DNA of 64,000 bases from an uncultured Lysobacter sp. (GCA_946480055.1 CAMLID010000003.1:1-64000); one strand, 5' to 3'. Shown: positions 15,828 through 25,930, counted from the stretch's first letter. Numbers and translations: made by a program. Notes: a model not told the origin generated them from the sequence alone.

Positions 15828-16523
15828 TCAACGCGACGGCGCGCCCTGGCCGAACAGGATCCGGCGCTCCTCGTCGCTGACCTGGGTGTTCGGCGCGTAG
15901 GACTGGGGCGTCTCGGCATAGGTACGCTGCACCGCCGGACGCTCGCGCATCGCCTCGAACCAGCGCCGCAGTTCGGCAAAGTCCTGCAGCGACTGCCCGT
16001 GCGAGGCATGCGGCACGATCCAGGGGTAGCAGGCCATGTCGACGATCGAATACTCGCCGGCGATGAACGCGCGCCCGGCCAGTTGCCGGTCGAGCACGCC
16101 GTACAGACGATGGGTCTCGCGGGTGTAGCGGTCGATCGCGTACGGCACCTTCTCCGGCGCGTAGATATTGAAATGGCCGATCTGCCCCGCCATCGGCCCC
16201 AAGCCGCCGACCTGCCAGTACAGCCACTGCAGGGTCTCGGCACGGCCGCGCGGATCGGCGGGCAGGAAGCGCCCGGTCTTTTCGGCCAGGTACTGCAGCA
16301 TCGCGCCGGATTCGAACAGCGACAGCGGTGCACCGCCGCCGGGCGGATCGTGATCGATCAGGGCCGGAATCTTGTTGTTGGGCGAGATCTTCAGGAATTC
16401 GACTTCGAACTGCTCACCCTTGCCGATGTTGATCGGCACGATCCGGTGCGCCAGCCCGGACTCCTCCATGAACAGCTTGAGCTTGAGGCCGTTGGGAGTG
16501 GGCCAGAAATACAGGTCGATCAT
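15828..16523 (-). CDS. Glutathione S-transferase (YfcG/Ure2-like)
   Basis: 231 residues from ATG 16523 (longer in-frame starts are not conserved-looking). The thioredoxin-like N-terminus (MIDLYFWPTPNGLKLKLFME) with NNKIPALID and LFESGAMLQYLAEKTG binds glutathione. The C-terminal helices include WLYWQVGGLGPMAGQ and YSIVDMACYPWI, a signature of the Nu/YfcG class, which reduce disulfides or hydroperoxides. Cytosolic. Confidence 0.88.
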   Translation of the reverse strand: MIDLYFWPTPNGLKLKLFMEESGLAHRIVPINIGKGEQFEVEFLKISPNNKIPALIDHDPPGGGAPLSLFESGAMLQYLAEKTGRFLPADPRGRAETLQWLYWQVGGLGPMAGQIGHFNIYAPEKVPYAIDRYTRETHRLYGVLDRQLAGRAFIAGEYSIVDMACYPWIVPHASHGQSLQDFAELRRWFEAMRERPAVQRTYAETPQSYAPNTQVSDEERRILFGQGAPSR

Positions 16524-16876
16524 GTGCGGGCTCCGGCGTGGAGAAATGGGGGGCACGGCCTTCGGCATGCGGGCTTCAGCATCGCGGACTTTGATACTGC
16601 GAACTTCGATGGCGAAATCCCAGCGCGCGGCCGATCTCATCCGATCGATCTCGTCCGATGCATCTTCCTGCAAATCGCCGATGCCGGGTACCGGCTCTTG
16701 AGCATAAGGGTCGCCCCCACTCAACGGTACGCACCGATGGGACGCTGCGTCGCATTCCTGCGCTTCCTTTGCTGCGGGGGCGCCCCCATTCGGAGCCGAT
16801 GAGTCGCGAACGCAGCCGCGCTGCGGGGCCTCGCGACATCCGCACGCCCATCAGCTCACGCTTTCAGTTCCTGCCC
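16524..16876. other. Intergenic region between GST and LpxR-like gene
   Basis: 353 bases, divergent promoters expected. It holds direct copies of a GCGCCCCCATTCGG / TCGCCCCCACTCAA motif (near 16713 and 16784) that may be regulatory. No convincing gene on either strand. Confidence 0.4.
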
Positions 16877-17920
16877 ATGCGCCGCACCGCCCTGTTGCTG
16901 TTCCTCCTGCTGAGCGCCGCCGGCGCCCACGCTGCCGATCGCGAAACCTGCGTCACCGGCCACACCAAGCTTCCGCCCACGGTCAATTTCCGCGTCGACA
17001 ACGACCTGTTCGGCGGTCAGGACCAGGGTTACAGCAACGGCGTGCAGTTGACCCTGGTCTCGCCCAATCTGGTCGACTACACCGACGACCCCTGCCTGCC
17101 GCGCTTGGCGCGCTGGATCAATCGTCACGTCAGCGCGCTCACGCCGGAAGGCTTCGAGCAGCAGAACATGGTGGTGAGCTTCGCCCAGGGCATCTTCACC
17201 CCGACCGACTACAGCCGACGCGACCTGATCGAGGACGACCGTCCCTACGCCGGCGCTCTGCTCGCCAGCCTGGGCTACAACGCGCGCAACGGCGACGAAC
17301 TGCGCACCACCCAGCTGCAGTTCGGCATCGTCGGGCCGTCGGCCTACGGCAAGCAGGTGCAGAACGAAGTCCACAAGCTGCTCGGCGACGAGACCTTCCA
17401 GGGTTGGGACCACCAGCTCCATGACGAGCCGGTGGTACGCGTGGTCCACGAGCGCATGCGTCGCTACTCGGCCGGCGACGAAGAGAACGGCCCCTGGGGC
17501 TGGGACGCGATCAGCCACTACGGCGGCAGCGTCGGCAACCTGGCGACCTACGCCAACATCGGCGCCGAATGGCGCTTCGGCCGCCACCTGCCCGACGATT
17601 TCGGCAGCACGCCGCTGCGCCCGGCCGGCGAGAACACCGCGCCCACGCGTAAGACCCGTGGCGCCAACCAGTTCGGTGCGCACCTGTTCCTGACCGTGGA
17701 CGCGCGCTGGGTGCTGTACGACATCACCCTGGACGGCAACAGCTTCCGCGACAGCCATAGTGTCGACAAACGACCCTTCGTCGCCGACGCCGGCTATGGC
17801 ATGGCCTTCATGTACGGACGCTGGAAGTTCGCCCTGGCGCGTTACCACCGTACCCGCGAATTCGAGGGCCAGAAGCAGACCCCTGTGTTCGGCAGCTTCA
17901 CCATCAGCCGCTCGCTCTGA
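16877..17920 (+). CDS. LpxR-family lipid A 3'-O-deacylase-like outer-membrane protein
   Basis: 347 residues from ATG 16877, with a signal peptide (MRRTALLLFLLLSAAGAHAA). The LpxR signatures are the Asn/Asp-rich loop NDLFGGQDQGYSNGVQL (about 37-53), DRPYAGALLASLGY (about 120-134) and alternating amphipathic strands ending in an aromatic-poor SL. The family removes the 3'-acyloxyacyl chain of lipid A in the outer membrane, modulating envelope properties. The exact activity here is by family only. Confidence 0.8.
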   Translation: MRRTALLLFLLLSAAGAHAADRETCVTGHTKLPPTVNFRVDNDLFGGQDQGYSNGVQLTLVSPNLVDYTDDPCLPRLARWINRHVSALTPEGFEQQNMVVSFAQGIFTPTDYSRRDLIEDDRPYAGALLASLGYNARNGDELRTTQLQFGIVGPSAYGKQVQNEVHKLLGDETFQGWDHQLHDEPVVRVVHERMRRYSAGDEENGPWGWDAISHYGGSVGNLATYANIGAEWRFGRHLPDDFGSTPLRPAGENTAPTRKTRGANQFGAHLFLTVDARWVLYDITLDGNSFRDSHSVDKRPFVADAGYGMAFMYGRWKFALARYHRTREFEGQKQTPVFGSFTISRSL

Positions 17921-17924
17921 GACC

Positions 17925-17960
17925 GCGAACGCCCCGGCATGGCCGGAGCGTTCGCCTTGT
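17925..17960. terminator. Bidirectional terminator between convergent genes
   Basis: GCGAACGCCCCGGC pairs with GCCGGAGCGTTCGC (one mismatch) around ATG. It sits between the convergent lpxR-like and metallophosphoesterase genes. Confidence 0.7.
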
Positions 17961-17965
17961 CGCGC

Positions 17966-20308
17966 TCAGAAAGTGACGCTCCAACTGTCGATATAGCCGA
18001 CATCGCCGTTGGCGTTGTCGTTGACACGCAGCGTCCAGGTGCCGTTCAAGGCTTCGCTCGACAGGTTCAGCGTAACCGTCTTCTTGACGTCGTCGGCGCT
18101 GCCGCCGGTACGGTTGTGGATGCTGTAGAGCGTCCCGTCCGGCGCCACCAGGTCCACCTTCAGATCCTGCTGATAGGTGTGCTCGATAGCGACCGTCACC
18201 GAAGCGTTACTGGGCGCATTGCCGCTGCGGCCGGAGACCGTGATCGGGCTGTTGACCGTGGTGTTGTCGCTGATGGTGTAGTCGGTGGTGTTGCTGTAGG
18301 TCTGCGCGCCGCCGGCGGTCGCCGTGACACTGGCGGTCTTGGTATGGGTCGCACCGCCGTTGTCGGTCACGGTCAGGCTCACCGTGTAGGTACCGGCAGC
18401 CGCGTAAGTCTTGCTCGGGTTGGTTGCGGTGGAGGTGGTGCCGTCGCCGAAGCTCCAGGCGCGCGAGACTATCGTGCCGTCGCTGTCCGTGGAGCTGTCG
18501 GTGAAGTTCACGCCCAGGCCGCTGACCGCCGCGCTGAAGTTCGCGACCGGCGCCGCGTTGCCGCCGCTGCCGCTGTAGCTCAGGATCAGCTTGGGAGCCG
18601 AGGCGCCTTCGCGCGAGCTCCAGTCGACGCCGTCGATGACGCCGGAGGCGTTGACCAGGGCGACGCCATGGTTGGCGACCGCACCCGAAGCCCAGTCTTC
18701 GACCAATTGCACGCCGGCCGCGTTGAGCGCAATGGTGCGCACGCCGGTGGCGCTAGGCGTGACCGTACCCAGCTTGGCGCCCAGGGTCGCGCCTGCATAC
18801 GTGGCATCGGCTTCGGTCCATGCGGCGGTGACCTGGTACAGATCGTAGGCGCCGGAGGACAGGTTGCTGACGTTGAGCGAGACCGTGGCCGAGGTGATGT
18901 CCAGGCCAGCCGCGGCACCCAGGTTCCAGCCCATCAGCCCGCGCAACTGCAGGCCGGCATCGTCGCCGTCGGCGTACAGGATGGCGCCGTTGTCGCGGGC
19001 GCCGTTCGACTTCACGGTCACGTCGCGCACCGTGTCCAGGGTCATGTTGTTGGCCGGCGGTGCGCCCTTGTTGCAGGTGCCGCTGAAACTGTCGGTGTAG
19101 CTGCTGCCGGCCTTGGGCACGAACTCGCCGGTGTAGCCGGTCGCGCTCAGGGTCAGCTTGAGCACGCCGTGGGTGCTGGCATTGCTGGCTTCGAGCATCG
19201 GATGGCTGCCATTGAGGCCGTAGAAGGCACGGCCGCCGGTACCGACGAGGACCTGACGGATACCGTCGCTGGCCGCGGCCTGGTTCGGATTCATCTTGCC
19301 GTAGCGCTGGTAATTGTGGTCGTGACCGACCAGCACCAGGTCGGCCTTCGCCGCGTACAGCGCATCCCAGAACGGCTTCACCTGGTTATAGCCGGTGTAG
19401 TTGCCGCGGCTCACCAGCGGGTGATGGAAGTAGGCCGCGGTGCAGGGCTTGGTGTTCGCTGCCAAGTCGTTCTGCAGCCAGGTCACCTGAGCGCTGGCGA
19501 CGGTGCCGCCGGACATGGTGTTGAGGGCGATGAAATGCCATTCGCCCACGTCCCAGCTGTAGTAACCCTTGCTGCGGTCGCCGGCCGGACCGGTCTGCGC
19601 GCCGACGCCGTTGAAATAGTCGAAGTAACCGCTGGCGCCGGTCGTGTTGTACTCGTGGTTGCCCGGAGTCGGACTGGTCAGCTCCTTGAAGCGGCCCCAG
19701 GTCGGCGCGTAGCGGCTGTTGTATTCGCTGAGCGTGCCGCTGCTGTAAGCGTTGTCGCCGGCCGTGAACACCGCGACCGGGTTGATCGCCACGATCAGGT
19801 CGGAGGTCCCCGCGCAGGCGTTACCGCTGCTATCGCAGATGTCGCCGGCTCCGGCCACCACCACCGGAGTCGCGTCCAGCGCGCTCAGGCCGTAGTCGTA
19901 GCTTTCCACCTCGTAGCCGCTGTCGGGGTTGCCGAAGTAGGGTTGGATGTCGACGCAGTCGCCGCGCAGCGCGCGTGCGTGGAAGGCGCGGCCGTTCCAG
20001 TGATTGCCTTCGAAGCTGTAGACGTCGCCGCCGGAGCTGCGGATGACCAGGGAGTCGTAAGGCTTGAGTTCCAGCGATTTGAAACCCAGGCGTATCCACT
20101 TGGCGCCCGGCCGGCATATGCGGTTGCTCGGCGCGGCCAGCATCGAGGCGGCACGCGCGGGCGCGATGCGCTCGGTGACCGCACCGTCTTCCGCCAATTG
20201 CAGGGTGCGCTGCGCGGCGCCGGCGCTGGGTGCGATCGCGAACGCCGCGGCCAGCGCGAGCGTCGCGGTCGCGCCGCGGCCCAGCCGTTGTTTGTGCGTG
20301 TTGTTCAC
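17966..20308 (-). CDS. Secreted metallophosphoesterase with DNRLRE, PKD and P/Homo-B domains
   Basis: 780 residues from a GTG start (20308) with AGGAAGA upstream. Signal peptide about 1-32. The metallophosphoesterase domain (about 150-420) shows [29 protein letters not shown] and [11 protein letters not shown], all metal-binding blocks intact. A DNRLRE/CBM96-like jelly roll follows (about 424-580), then a PKD domain (about 588-668; RAWSFGDGT) and a C-terminal P/Homo-B domain (about 672-780; [19 protein letters not shown]). P domains at the C-terminus are common in secreted Lysobacter enzymes and may be trimmed after export. Likely a secreted phosphatase, type II route by inference. Confidence 0.92.
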   Translation of the reverse strand: MNNTHKQRLGRGATATLALAAAFAIAPSAGAAQRTLQLAEDGAVTERIAPARAASMLAAPSNRICRPGAKWIRLGFKSLELKPYDSLVIRSSGGDVYSFEGNHWNGRAFHARALRGDCVDIQPYFGNPDSGYEVESYDYGLSALDATPVVVAGAGDICDSSGNACAGTSDLIVAINPVAVFTAGDNAYSSGTLSEYNSRYAPTWGRFKELTSPTPGNHEYNTTGASGYFDYFNGVGAQTGPAGDRSKGYYSWDVGEWHFIALNTMSGGTVASAQVTWLQNDLAANTKPCTAAYFHHPLVSRGNYTGYNQVKPFWDALYAAKADLVLVGHDHNYQRYGKMNPNQAAASDGIRQVLVGTGGRAFYGLNGSHPMLEASNASTHGVLKLTLSATGYTGEFVPKAGSSYTDSFSGTCNKGAPPANNMTLDTVRDVTVKSNGARDNGAILYADGDDAGLQLRGLMGWNLGAAAGLDITSATVSLNVSNLSSGAYDLYQVTAAWTEADATYAGATLGAKLGTVTPSATGVRTIALNAAGVQLVEDWASGAVANHGVALVNASGVIDGVDWSSREGASAPKLILSYSGSGGNAAPVANFSAAVSGLGVNFTDSSTDSDGTIVSRAWSFGDGTTSTATNPSKTYAAAGTYTVSLTVTDNGGATHTKTASVTATAGGAQTYSNTTDYTISDNTTVNSPITVSGRSGNAPSNASVTVAIEHTYQQDLKVDLVAPDGTLYSIHNRTGGSADDVKKTVTLNLSSEALNGTWTLRVNDNANGDVGYIDSWSVTF

Positions 20309-20990
20309 TGGAATCTTCCTGGTTGGTTGCAAGGGGGATGCGCGCGGGTCGCACCGGATCGCTGCCATCAGGGCGGGGCGCGCGGCGGGCACAGGCCCGG
20401 CCACGTACGCGGTTCCGATCGCCGCCGGACGCTGCGCGCCGGCGTGACGAATTGCAGTTCACCGACGGCGCGGCCCTCACGGACCGCCGGTGCAATCGCC
20501 CGCAAGCGTCCCCAGCGCCTGCGATGCGTGTTCGCGTCCCCCAACGGACTGCGCCGTCTTCGGGGGCCCGGCGACAATGCAGCGGATCATCGGCGTCTTG
20601 CGGCCGCGCGACTGCGGCCGGCGTCACAACGCGATGCGCCGCTGCGGCGCCAGTGTGCGATGCGTCCGCGGTTGGCCGCTTTCGCGCCGGCGATGGTACC
20701 GCCGGTTTGTTGCAATCTGCTTCCAACTTGGCCGTTTAGGCTTGAATTCCGTCGAAATACATCTTTTATATGCGGTGTCGTCGAGCTGTATCAGCAACAA
20801 GTGTGCGAGGCGCCTTGAATGCCGAGATCGGACCGTTGCTGGCGATCGCCGGCGCGGCACGCAGTGCGCGACCGTCCGTCGGTTCGCGGTCGGTGCGTGA
20901 CCGGGGTCGACGGCGGCGATTGACGCCTGCCACGGCCGGAGCGAGCATCGGATGCTTCGCGCGGACGACGCGCACATGCAAGGACAGCCC
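20309..20990. other. 682-base intergenic region
   Basis: GC-rich at first, with no convincing gene. An AT-richer patch at about 20705-20780 contains TTGAAT, 17 bases and TTATAT-like boxes (near 20742-20773), a plausible sigma-70 promoter for the DUF3224 gene downstream. Confidence 0.4.
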
Positions 20991-21395
20991 ATGAGCACGC
21001 GCATCCGCGGTGTCTTCGACGTCAAGATGATTCCGCAGCCCGCCGACGATGCCGCCGCCGGTCAATACATCGGCCGCATGTGGCTGGACAAGCACTACCA
21101 CGGTGAACTCGAAGGCGGCAGCCAGGGCCAGATGCTGGCCTTCCGCAGCGTGGTCGCCGGCTCGGCGGGCTATGTCGCGATGGAGCGCGTCGAAGGCACG
21201 CTGGGCGGCCGCCGCGGCAGTTTCGTGCTGCAGCACAGCGCCGTCATGGATCGGGGCACGCCCCACCTGGTCCTGCAGGTCGTGCCCGATTCCGGCAGCG
21301 ACGAGCTGACCGGCCTGAGCGGCACCATGGCGATCGAGATCGCCGACGGCAAGCATTACTACGACTTCGACTACAGCCTGCCGACCGAGCCATGA
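20991..21395 (+). CDS. DUF3224 family protein
   Basis: 134 residues. The beta-rich lipocalin-like DUF3224 pattern is visible: YIGRMWLDKHYHGELEGGSQGQML, YVAMERVEGTLGGRRGSFVLQHSA, then GELTGLSGTM-like and YYDFDYSLP. Function unknown; members are small cytosolic barrel proteins, perhaps ligand-binding. Start chosen at ATG 20991 because the conserved part begins there. Confidence 0.85.
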   Translation: MSTRIRGVFDVKMIPQPADDAAAGQYIGRMWLDKHYHGELEGGSQGQMLAFRSVVAGSAGYVAMERVEGTLGGRRGSFVLQHSAVMDRGTPHLVLQVVPDSGSDELTGLSGTMAIEIADGKHYYDFDYSLPTEP

Positions 21396-21445
21396 GCGGG
21401 GCTTGCGTCCAGCCAGCGGACCCCGTCCGCACCGCGAAGGCCTGA

Positions 21446-22126
21446 GTGGGTCTGCAGCATCTGCCGCGCTGGGTCTGGCTGGGCGCCAGCTCGCTGGCCT
21501 GCGTCGCCGGCATGGTCAACGTGATCGGCTACCTGGGGTTCGAACACCAGGCGATCACTCACCTCACCGGCACCACCTCCCTGCTCGCCGCGGCACTGGC
21601 CGGCGCCGACCTGCGCGCAGCGGCGCATCTGTCGGGCATGATCCTGGCCTTCTTCGCCGGTGCCGCGCTGAGCGGCATGATCGTGCAGGACAGCACCCTG
21701 CGTCTGGGACGCCGCTACGGTGTCGCGTTGGCGATCGAATCGGCCTTGCTGTTCGCGGCGGTGCCCTTGTTCCATCGCGAACAGATCCTCGGCGCTCTGC
21801 TCGCCGCAGTCGCCTGCGGCCTACAGAACGCGATGGCGAGCACCTACAGCGGCTCGGTGGTCCGCACCACACACCTCAGCGGCATGATCACCGACCTGGG
21901 TATCGGCCTGGGGCACGCCCTGCGACGGCGACCGTTGTCGCGGCAACGCTTGTCGCTGAGCGCTCTGATCGTTGCGGGCTTCTTCGCCGGCGGCCTGATC
22001 GGCGCGCTCTCGTTCCGTGGCTTCGGCTACGACGCCCTGTACCTGCCCGCCGCACTGACCGGTATCACCGGTGTTTTTTACGCCCTGTACCGCCACTTCC
22101 ACCCGCCGCCGTCATTGTCCGACTGA
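21446..22126 (+). CDS. DUF1275 (YoaK-like) membrane protein
   Basis: 226 residues from a GTG start. Six hydrophobic spans and the family signatures are present: LACVAGMVNVIGYLGF, HLTGTTSLLAAAL, CGLQNAMASTYSGSVVRTTHLSGMITDLG. Integral inner-membrane protein of unknown function, possibly a transporter. It may share a transcript with the DUF3224 gene, 50 bases upstream. Confidence 0.85.
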   Translation: MGLQHLPRWVWLGASSLACVAGMVNVIGYLGFEHQAITHLTGTTSLLAAALAGADLRAAAHLSGMILAFFAGAALSGMIVQDSTLRLGRRYGVALAIESALLFAAVPLFHREQILGALLAAVACGLQNAMASTYSGSVVRTTHLSGMITDLGIGLGHALRRRPLSRQRLSLSALIVAGFFAGGLIGALSFRGFGYDALYLPAALTGITGVFYALYRHFHPPPSLSD

Positions 22127-22143
22127 GCGGCGCTCGTCAGCGC

Positions 22144-23127
22144 TCAATCGACCGGATAGGGCCCTTCGGCGAACGTTTCGGCGTGATAGCCCTTGCGGCC
22201 GATCGCGCGAGCCAGATCGCTGCGCACGTCCTCGCCCGCACGCAAGCGCTGCAGGGCGTAGGCGAAGTCGTAACGCGGACGCCAACCCAAATCGATGCGC
22301 GCACGCTCGTTGACGTAGACGCGCTCGATGCCCGGAAACATGCGCCAGCCGCGGCGCGCGTACTCGGCCCCGTAGCTTGGCGCATAACGCGCGACCACCG
22401 CCGGCGCGTCGTCGCGCAGCTGCTGCAGGTCGTCGCGGGTGAACGGCGTGGTCGCGCTGATGATGTAACGGCCGAAGCCGATCGCCGGCGCGCGTTCGAT
22501 CGCGAGCAGGTGGGCGTCGACCACGTCCTCGATGTCGACGCGCCGGTACAGCAGTTCGTTGGCCTTGATATTGGCGTCCTCGAACGCGTCGCGCGCCGAC
22601 TTGAGGTCGTCCTCTTCCGGGAAGAAGCGCGAGGTGCGCAGCACCAGCACCGGCAGACCCTGCTTGTGCTGGAACAGTTCGCACACGCTCTCGGCCGCGA
22701 TCTTGGTCACGCCGTAGATATTGCGCGGCACCGGCACCACGTCCTCGGTCACCCAGGCCGCAGGCGCGCCCGGCGGCGGAGTCAGGGCGCGACCGAAAGC
22801 GCTGGTGGTGCTGGTGAACACGAACGCGCCGACGCCGGCGGACACCGCTTCCTCGAGCAGGTTGAGGGTGCCGGAGATATTGGTGTCGACGAAGTCCTGG
22901 CGACTGTGGGTAGCCACGTGCGGCTTGTGCAGGGTCGCGGTATGCAGGACCGCGTCGACCCCGCGCATGCAGCGCGCGACCAGCTCGCGGTCGACGACGG
23001 AGCCGACCGCATCGGTGTATGCGGAGGCGGCCACGTCCAGTCCGAGCGCTTCGTGACCGTCGTGGCGCAGGCGGCGCATCAGCGCTTCGCCGAGGTGGCC
23101 GGCGCTGCCGGTGACCAGGATTTTCAT
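22144..23127 (-). CDS. NAD(P)-dependent epimerase/dehydratase (extended SDR)
   Basis: 327 residues from ATG 23127. The Rossmann motif is VTGSAGHLGEALM (about 5-17). The catalytic YGVTK (Tyr and Lys, about 146-150) and preceding Ser/Thr (TSTTSAFG) are intact. Substrate-binding C-terminal half with RPRYDFAYALQRL. It acts on a nucleotide sugar or similar; which one is not evident. It converges with the DUF1275 gene. Confidence 0.87.
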   Translation of the reverse strand: MKILVTGSAGHLGEALMRRLRHDGHEALGLDVAASAYTDAVGSVVDRELVARCMRGVDAVLHTATLHKPHVATHSRQDFVDTNISGTLNLLEEAVSAGVGAFVFTSTTSAFGRALTPPPGAPAAWVTEDVVPVPRNIYGVTKIAAESVCELFQHKQGLPVLVLRTSRFFPEEDDLKSARDAFEDANIKANELLYRRVDIEDVVDAHLLAIERAPAIGFGRYIISATTPFTRDDLQQLRDDAPAVVARYAPSYGAEYARRGWRMFPGIERVYVNERARIDLGWRPRYDFAYALQRLRAGEDVRSDLARAIGRKGYHAETFAEGPYPVD

Positions 23128-23251
23128 GCGGGGCGTTCCGAAGGCGCGGGACGCGGCGGCGGCCCGTGGCGTCATTCTCGCTCATCGCGACCACGCGCGT
23201 CATGTCCCTGCGCGGCGGTTAAGATCGCAACGGACCAGCGAGGGCGAGACC

Positions 23252-23590
23252 ATGATCGTGAGGGTATGGCACGGCCGCACGCGTCGCGATCGCGCGGATG
23301 CGTATGCGCGCTTCCTGGTCGAGCGCGCGATCCCGGACTACCGCACCACCGCGGGCAATCTCGGCGCCGGCGTACTGCGCCGTGACGAGGATGGCGTCAG
23401 TCACTTCCTGACCGTGAGCCTGTGGCCGTCGCGAGACATCATCGCGGCCTTCGCCGGCGACGATATCGAGCTGGCCAAGTACTACCCGGAGGATAGCGAC
23501 TTCCTGCTCGAGTTCGAGCCGAACGTGCGCCACTACGACCTGATCGGCGCCGAGTTCGGCGAGGCGATCGCCGGTTTCGCGAGCGCCTAG
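23252..23590 (+). CDS. ABM-like (antibiotic biosynthesis monooxygenase fold) protein
   Basis: 112 residues. MIVRVWHGRTRRDRADAY, then FLTVSLWPSRDIIAAFAG and KYYPEDSDFLLEFEPNVRHY match the dimeric ferredoxin-like ABM fold. The start has CGAGGGCGAG upstream. Function unknown. Confidence 0.75.
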   Translation: MIVRVWHGRTRRDRADAYARFLVERAIPDYRTTAGNLGAGVLRRDEDGVSHFLTVSLWPSRDIIAAFAGDDIELAKYYPEDSDFLLEFEPNVRHYDLIGAEFGEAIAGFASA

Positions 23591-23697
23591 CTGCCCGAGC
23601 CGGCGCGGCCGCCGCGAGGATGCGCGCCCCGGCGCGACGGTGTCATCATGCGCGCGACAGGCCGCGAGCCGGCGCGCGGCCGTAAGGGAGCGCACCG

Positions 23698-24315
23698 ATG
23701 CTGCTGCATATCGCCTACCTGATCGCGATCGCCGCCGAGGCCATGACCGCGGCCCTGGTCGCCGGGCGTCGCAACATGGACTGGCTGGGCGTGTGCGTGA
23801 TCGCCTGCATCACCGCCCTGGGCGGTGGCACGCTGCGCGACGTGCTGCTGGGCCACCACCCGCTGGGATGGGTCGAGCACCCGATCTATCTGGGCGTCAC
23901 CATCGGCGCGGCCCTGCTGACCGCGGTGGTCGCACCGATCATGCGCAGGCTGCGCACCGCCTTCCTGCTGCTGGACGCGCTGGGGCTGGTGGTGTTCACC
24001 ATCATCGGCTGCAATGTCGCCACGGCGATGCAACTGCCGATGTTCATCGTTCTGATCAGCGGCATGATCACCGGCACTTTCGGCGGCGTGCTGCGCGACA
24101 TGCTGTGCGGGCAGATTCCCTTGCTGTTCCAGAAGGAGCTGTACGCGACGGCGTCGCTGCTGACCGGCCTGCTCTACGTGCTGGCGCAGCGGCTGGGCCT
24201 GACTCACGACGCCGCCATGTTCGGCGCGATGGCGATCGGTTTCACGGTGCGGGTGCTGGCGATCCGCTACCACTGGGAGATGCCCAAGTTCGTCTACAAG
24301 GAAGACTGGGACTGA
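23698..24315 (+). CDS. TRIC cation channel family (UPF0126/YadS) membrane protein
   Basis: 205 residues with about seven hydrophobic spans in two repeated halves. The TRIC glycine motifs are present: GGGTLRDVLLG in the first half and GTFGGVLRDMLCGQIPLLF in the second. Prokaryotic TRIC proteins are trimeric cation channels of the inner membrane. Confidence 0.9.
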   Translation: MLLHIAYLIAIAAEAMTAALVAGRRNMDWLGVCVIACITALGGGTLRDVLLGHHPLGWVEHPIYLGVTIGAALLTAVVAPIMRRLRTAFLLLDALGLVVFTIIGCNVATAMQLPMFIVLISGMITGTFGGVLRDMLCGQIPLLFQKELYATASLLTGLLYVLAQRLGLTHDAAMFGAMAIGFTVRVLAIRYHWEMPKFVYKEDWD

Positions 24316-24335
24316 GGCGGCCTGCTGCCCCTTGG

Positions 24336-24363
24336 AAACGCCGCCTGCGATGGGCGGCGTTTT
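24336..24363. terminator. Bidirectional terminator at the end of the SARP cluster
   Basis: AAACGCCGCC and its exact complement flank TGCGATG, followed by a T run on the plus strand. It separates the TRIC gene from the last gene of the minus-strand cluster. Confidence 0.75.
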
Positions 24364-24396
24364 CGCTTGCGCGCGATGCGGACGGACGCGAGGACG

Positions 24397-25929
24397 CTAG
24401 CGCGGCGGCGATGCGGGGGCGGTCGCGGGGACAGTCGCAGGAGCCGTTGCGGGGGCCGTTGCGGGGGCCGTTGCGGGGGCCGTTGCGGGAGCAGTCGCGG
24501 GTGCCGTGGCAGGTGCGGTCGCGGGGCGAGCTGCGGTCGCGGGTGCGGTAGCCGGTGCGGTAGCCGGTGCGGTGGCCGGCGCGGTCGCGGGTGCCGTAGC
24601 GGGCGCGGTGGCCGGTGCGGTCGCGGGTCGCGCCGCAGTTGCCGGTGCGGTCGCAGGTGCCGTTGCCGGTGCGGTCGCAGGTGCCGTTGCCGGCGTGGCC
24701 GCGGGCGACGTCGCCGGCCGTGGCGGCGGACGCGCGGCATCGGCGATGGCGGTATCCATGGCCGTGCGCCGCTCGCGATCGCCCGCCTGCTGCGAGGCCA
24801 AGCGCGCGTTGCGGGCGACGTTGGGATCGGGCTCGGCGGTCGGGTTGATCGACGTATTGCGGATGCGGTCGGCCTGCGCCTGCGCCGCCATCTGGTTCAA
24901 CGGCAGATAGTCGCTGCGGAAATTCAGCTCGACCGAGGAATTGAGTTCCAGGTCGGTGTTCATCTCCTCAGAACTCTGTGAGCGCTGGGTCGAAACGTAG
25001 CCGATGTTGTTCTCGATCTCGGCGCTGGCACCCCAAGGGCCGACGCCGAAGCTGCCGGACGCGCGCACCCGGTTATTCATGTTGAACTGGCTGCCACGGT
25101 CCTCGCTGGCCGCGCTGCGGGTGTCGACGTGGAAACGCATCGAGGCGTTGATGCGGCCGCTGTCGATCACGATGCGCTGCATGCCCAGCATGACCATGGT
25201 CGCGAGCATCTGCTGACGCTGGCGCGCGATGTAGCGCCGCGCCAGCGGCACCAGCTGCTCGGGGTTACTGGCGTCGACCGATTCCTCCGGCTCCATGCCC
25301 AGTTGCGCGCGGATTTCCTCCGCGCTCGGCATCGAAGCGCCGCCGCGCAGGCGCAGGCGGATCTCCGCGGCCTCTTCGGGGTCGACTTCCTCGCCCTCCT
25401 CGGGCTGCTCGTACTCGATGTTCTGCGGGAAATGCTCGGCCACCCATTGCCGGACCTGGATGATGCTGAACTGGCTGCGCTCGAAACCCTCGGCCGAGGC
25501 CGAAACGCTGTTGAGCAGTTGCACGTACATCTGCATCTGCTGCGAGTTGGAATCGAGCATGGCCTTGAACACGCCGTTGATCAGGTCGGTCACGAAGCGC
25601 GGGAACGAGACCGCGTTGAGCACGTTGCGGGTGGTGTCGGCGACGCGGTCGGCGGCCGCGGCGAAGCCCGGCTGGTCCTGCGCGCGCGCCAGCGGCGGCG
25701 AGGCGCGCTGCGCTAGTTCCGCAGCGGCCTGCCCTTCCTCGGCGATCAAGTCCGCCGCCAGCGCCGACACCCGCACCATCGAGCGCGCCAGCGATTGCCG
25801 GTCCTGCAGCGACAGGCTCTGATAGTTGGGCGACTGCTCCAATACATCGCGCACTGCGCTGCGGATCCACGGCGGCGGCGGCGCGGCAGCCGGCACGGAC
25901 GCGGCGGCGCGGGCGGAAGCGGCGCTCAT
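24397..25929 (-). CDS. Cluster paralogue A1 with Pro-Ala-Thr repeat tail
   Basis: 510 residues, no signal peptide. Shared family blocks: N-terminal helical block (VLEQSPNYQSLSLQDRQSLARSMVR), middle block (VSFPRFVTDLINGVFKAMLDSNSQQMQMYVQLL, about 110-150), core (RQQMLATMVMLGMQRIVID, about 235-255) and C-terminal block (VELNFRSDYLPLNQMA, about 335-350). Unique to this copy is a tail from about 415 made of ATAPATAPAT repeats, which may be a flexible linker or surface arm. The next gene upstream ends one base before this start. Function unknown; likely structural, by its repetition in the cluster. Confidence 0.85.
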   Translation of the reverse strand: MSAASARAAASVPAAAPPPPWIRSAVRDVLEQSPNYQSLSLQDRQSLARSMVRVSALAADLIAEEGQAAAELAQRASPPLARAQDQPGFAAAADRVADTTRNVLNAVSFPRFVTDLINGVFKAMLDSNSQQMQMYVQLLNSVSASAEGFERSQFSIIQVRQWVAEHFPQNIEYEQPEEGEEVDPEEAAEIRLRLRGGASMPSAEEIRAQLGMEPEESVDASNPEQLVPLARRYIARQRQQMLATMVMLGMQRIVIDSGRINASMRFHVDTRSAASEDRGSQFNMNNRVRASGSFGVGPWGASAEIENNIGYVSTQRSQSSEEMNTDLELNSSVELNFRSDYLPLNQMAAQAQADRIRNTSINPTAEPDPNVARNARLASQQAGDRERRTAMDTAIADAARPPPRPATSPAATPATAPATAPATAPATAPATAARPATAPATAPATAPATAPATAPATAPATAPATAARPATAPATAPATAPATAPATAPATAPATAPATVPATAPASPPR

Positions 25930-25930
25930 C

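Noticed and set aside
17939..20818. 959-codon plus-strand frame
   Set aside because: Lies opposite the metallophosphoesterase; low-information Val/Gly/Arg text with no motif.
24430..24700. CRISPR-like short repeats
   Set aside because: The repeats are in-frame Pro-Ala-Thr codons with no unique spacers.
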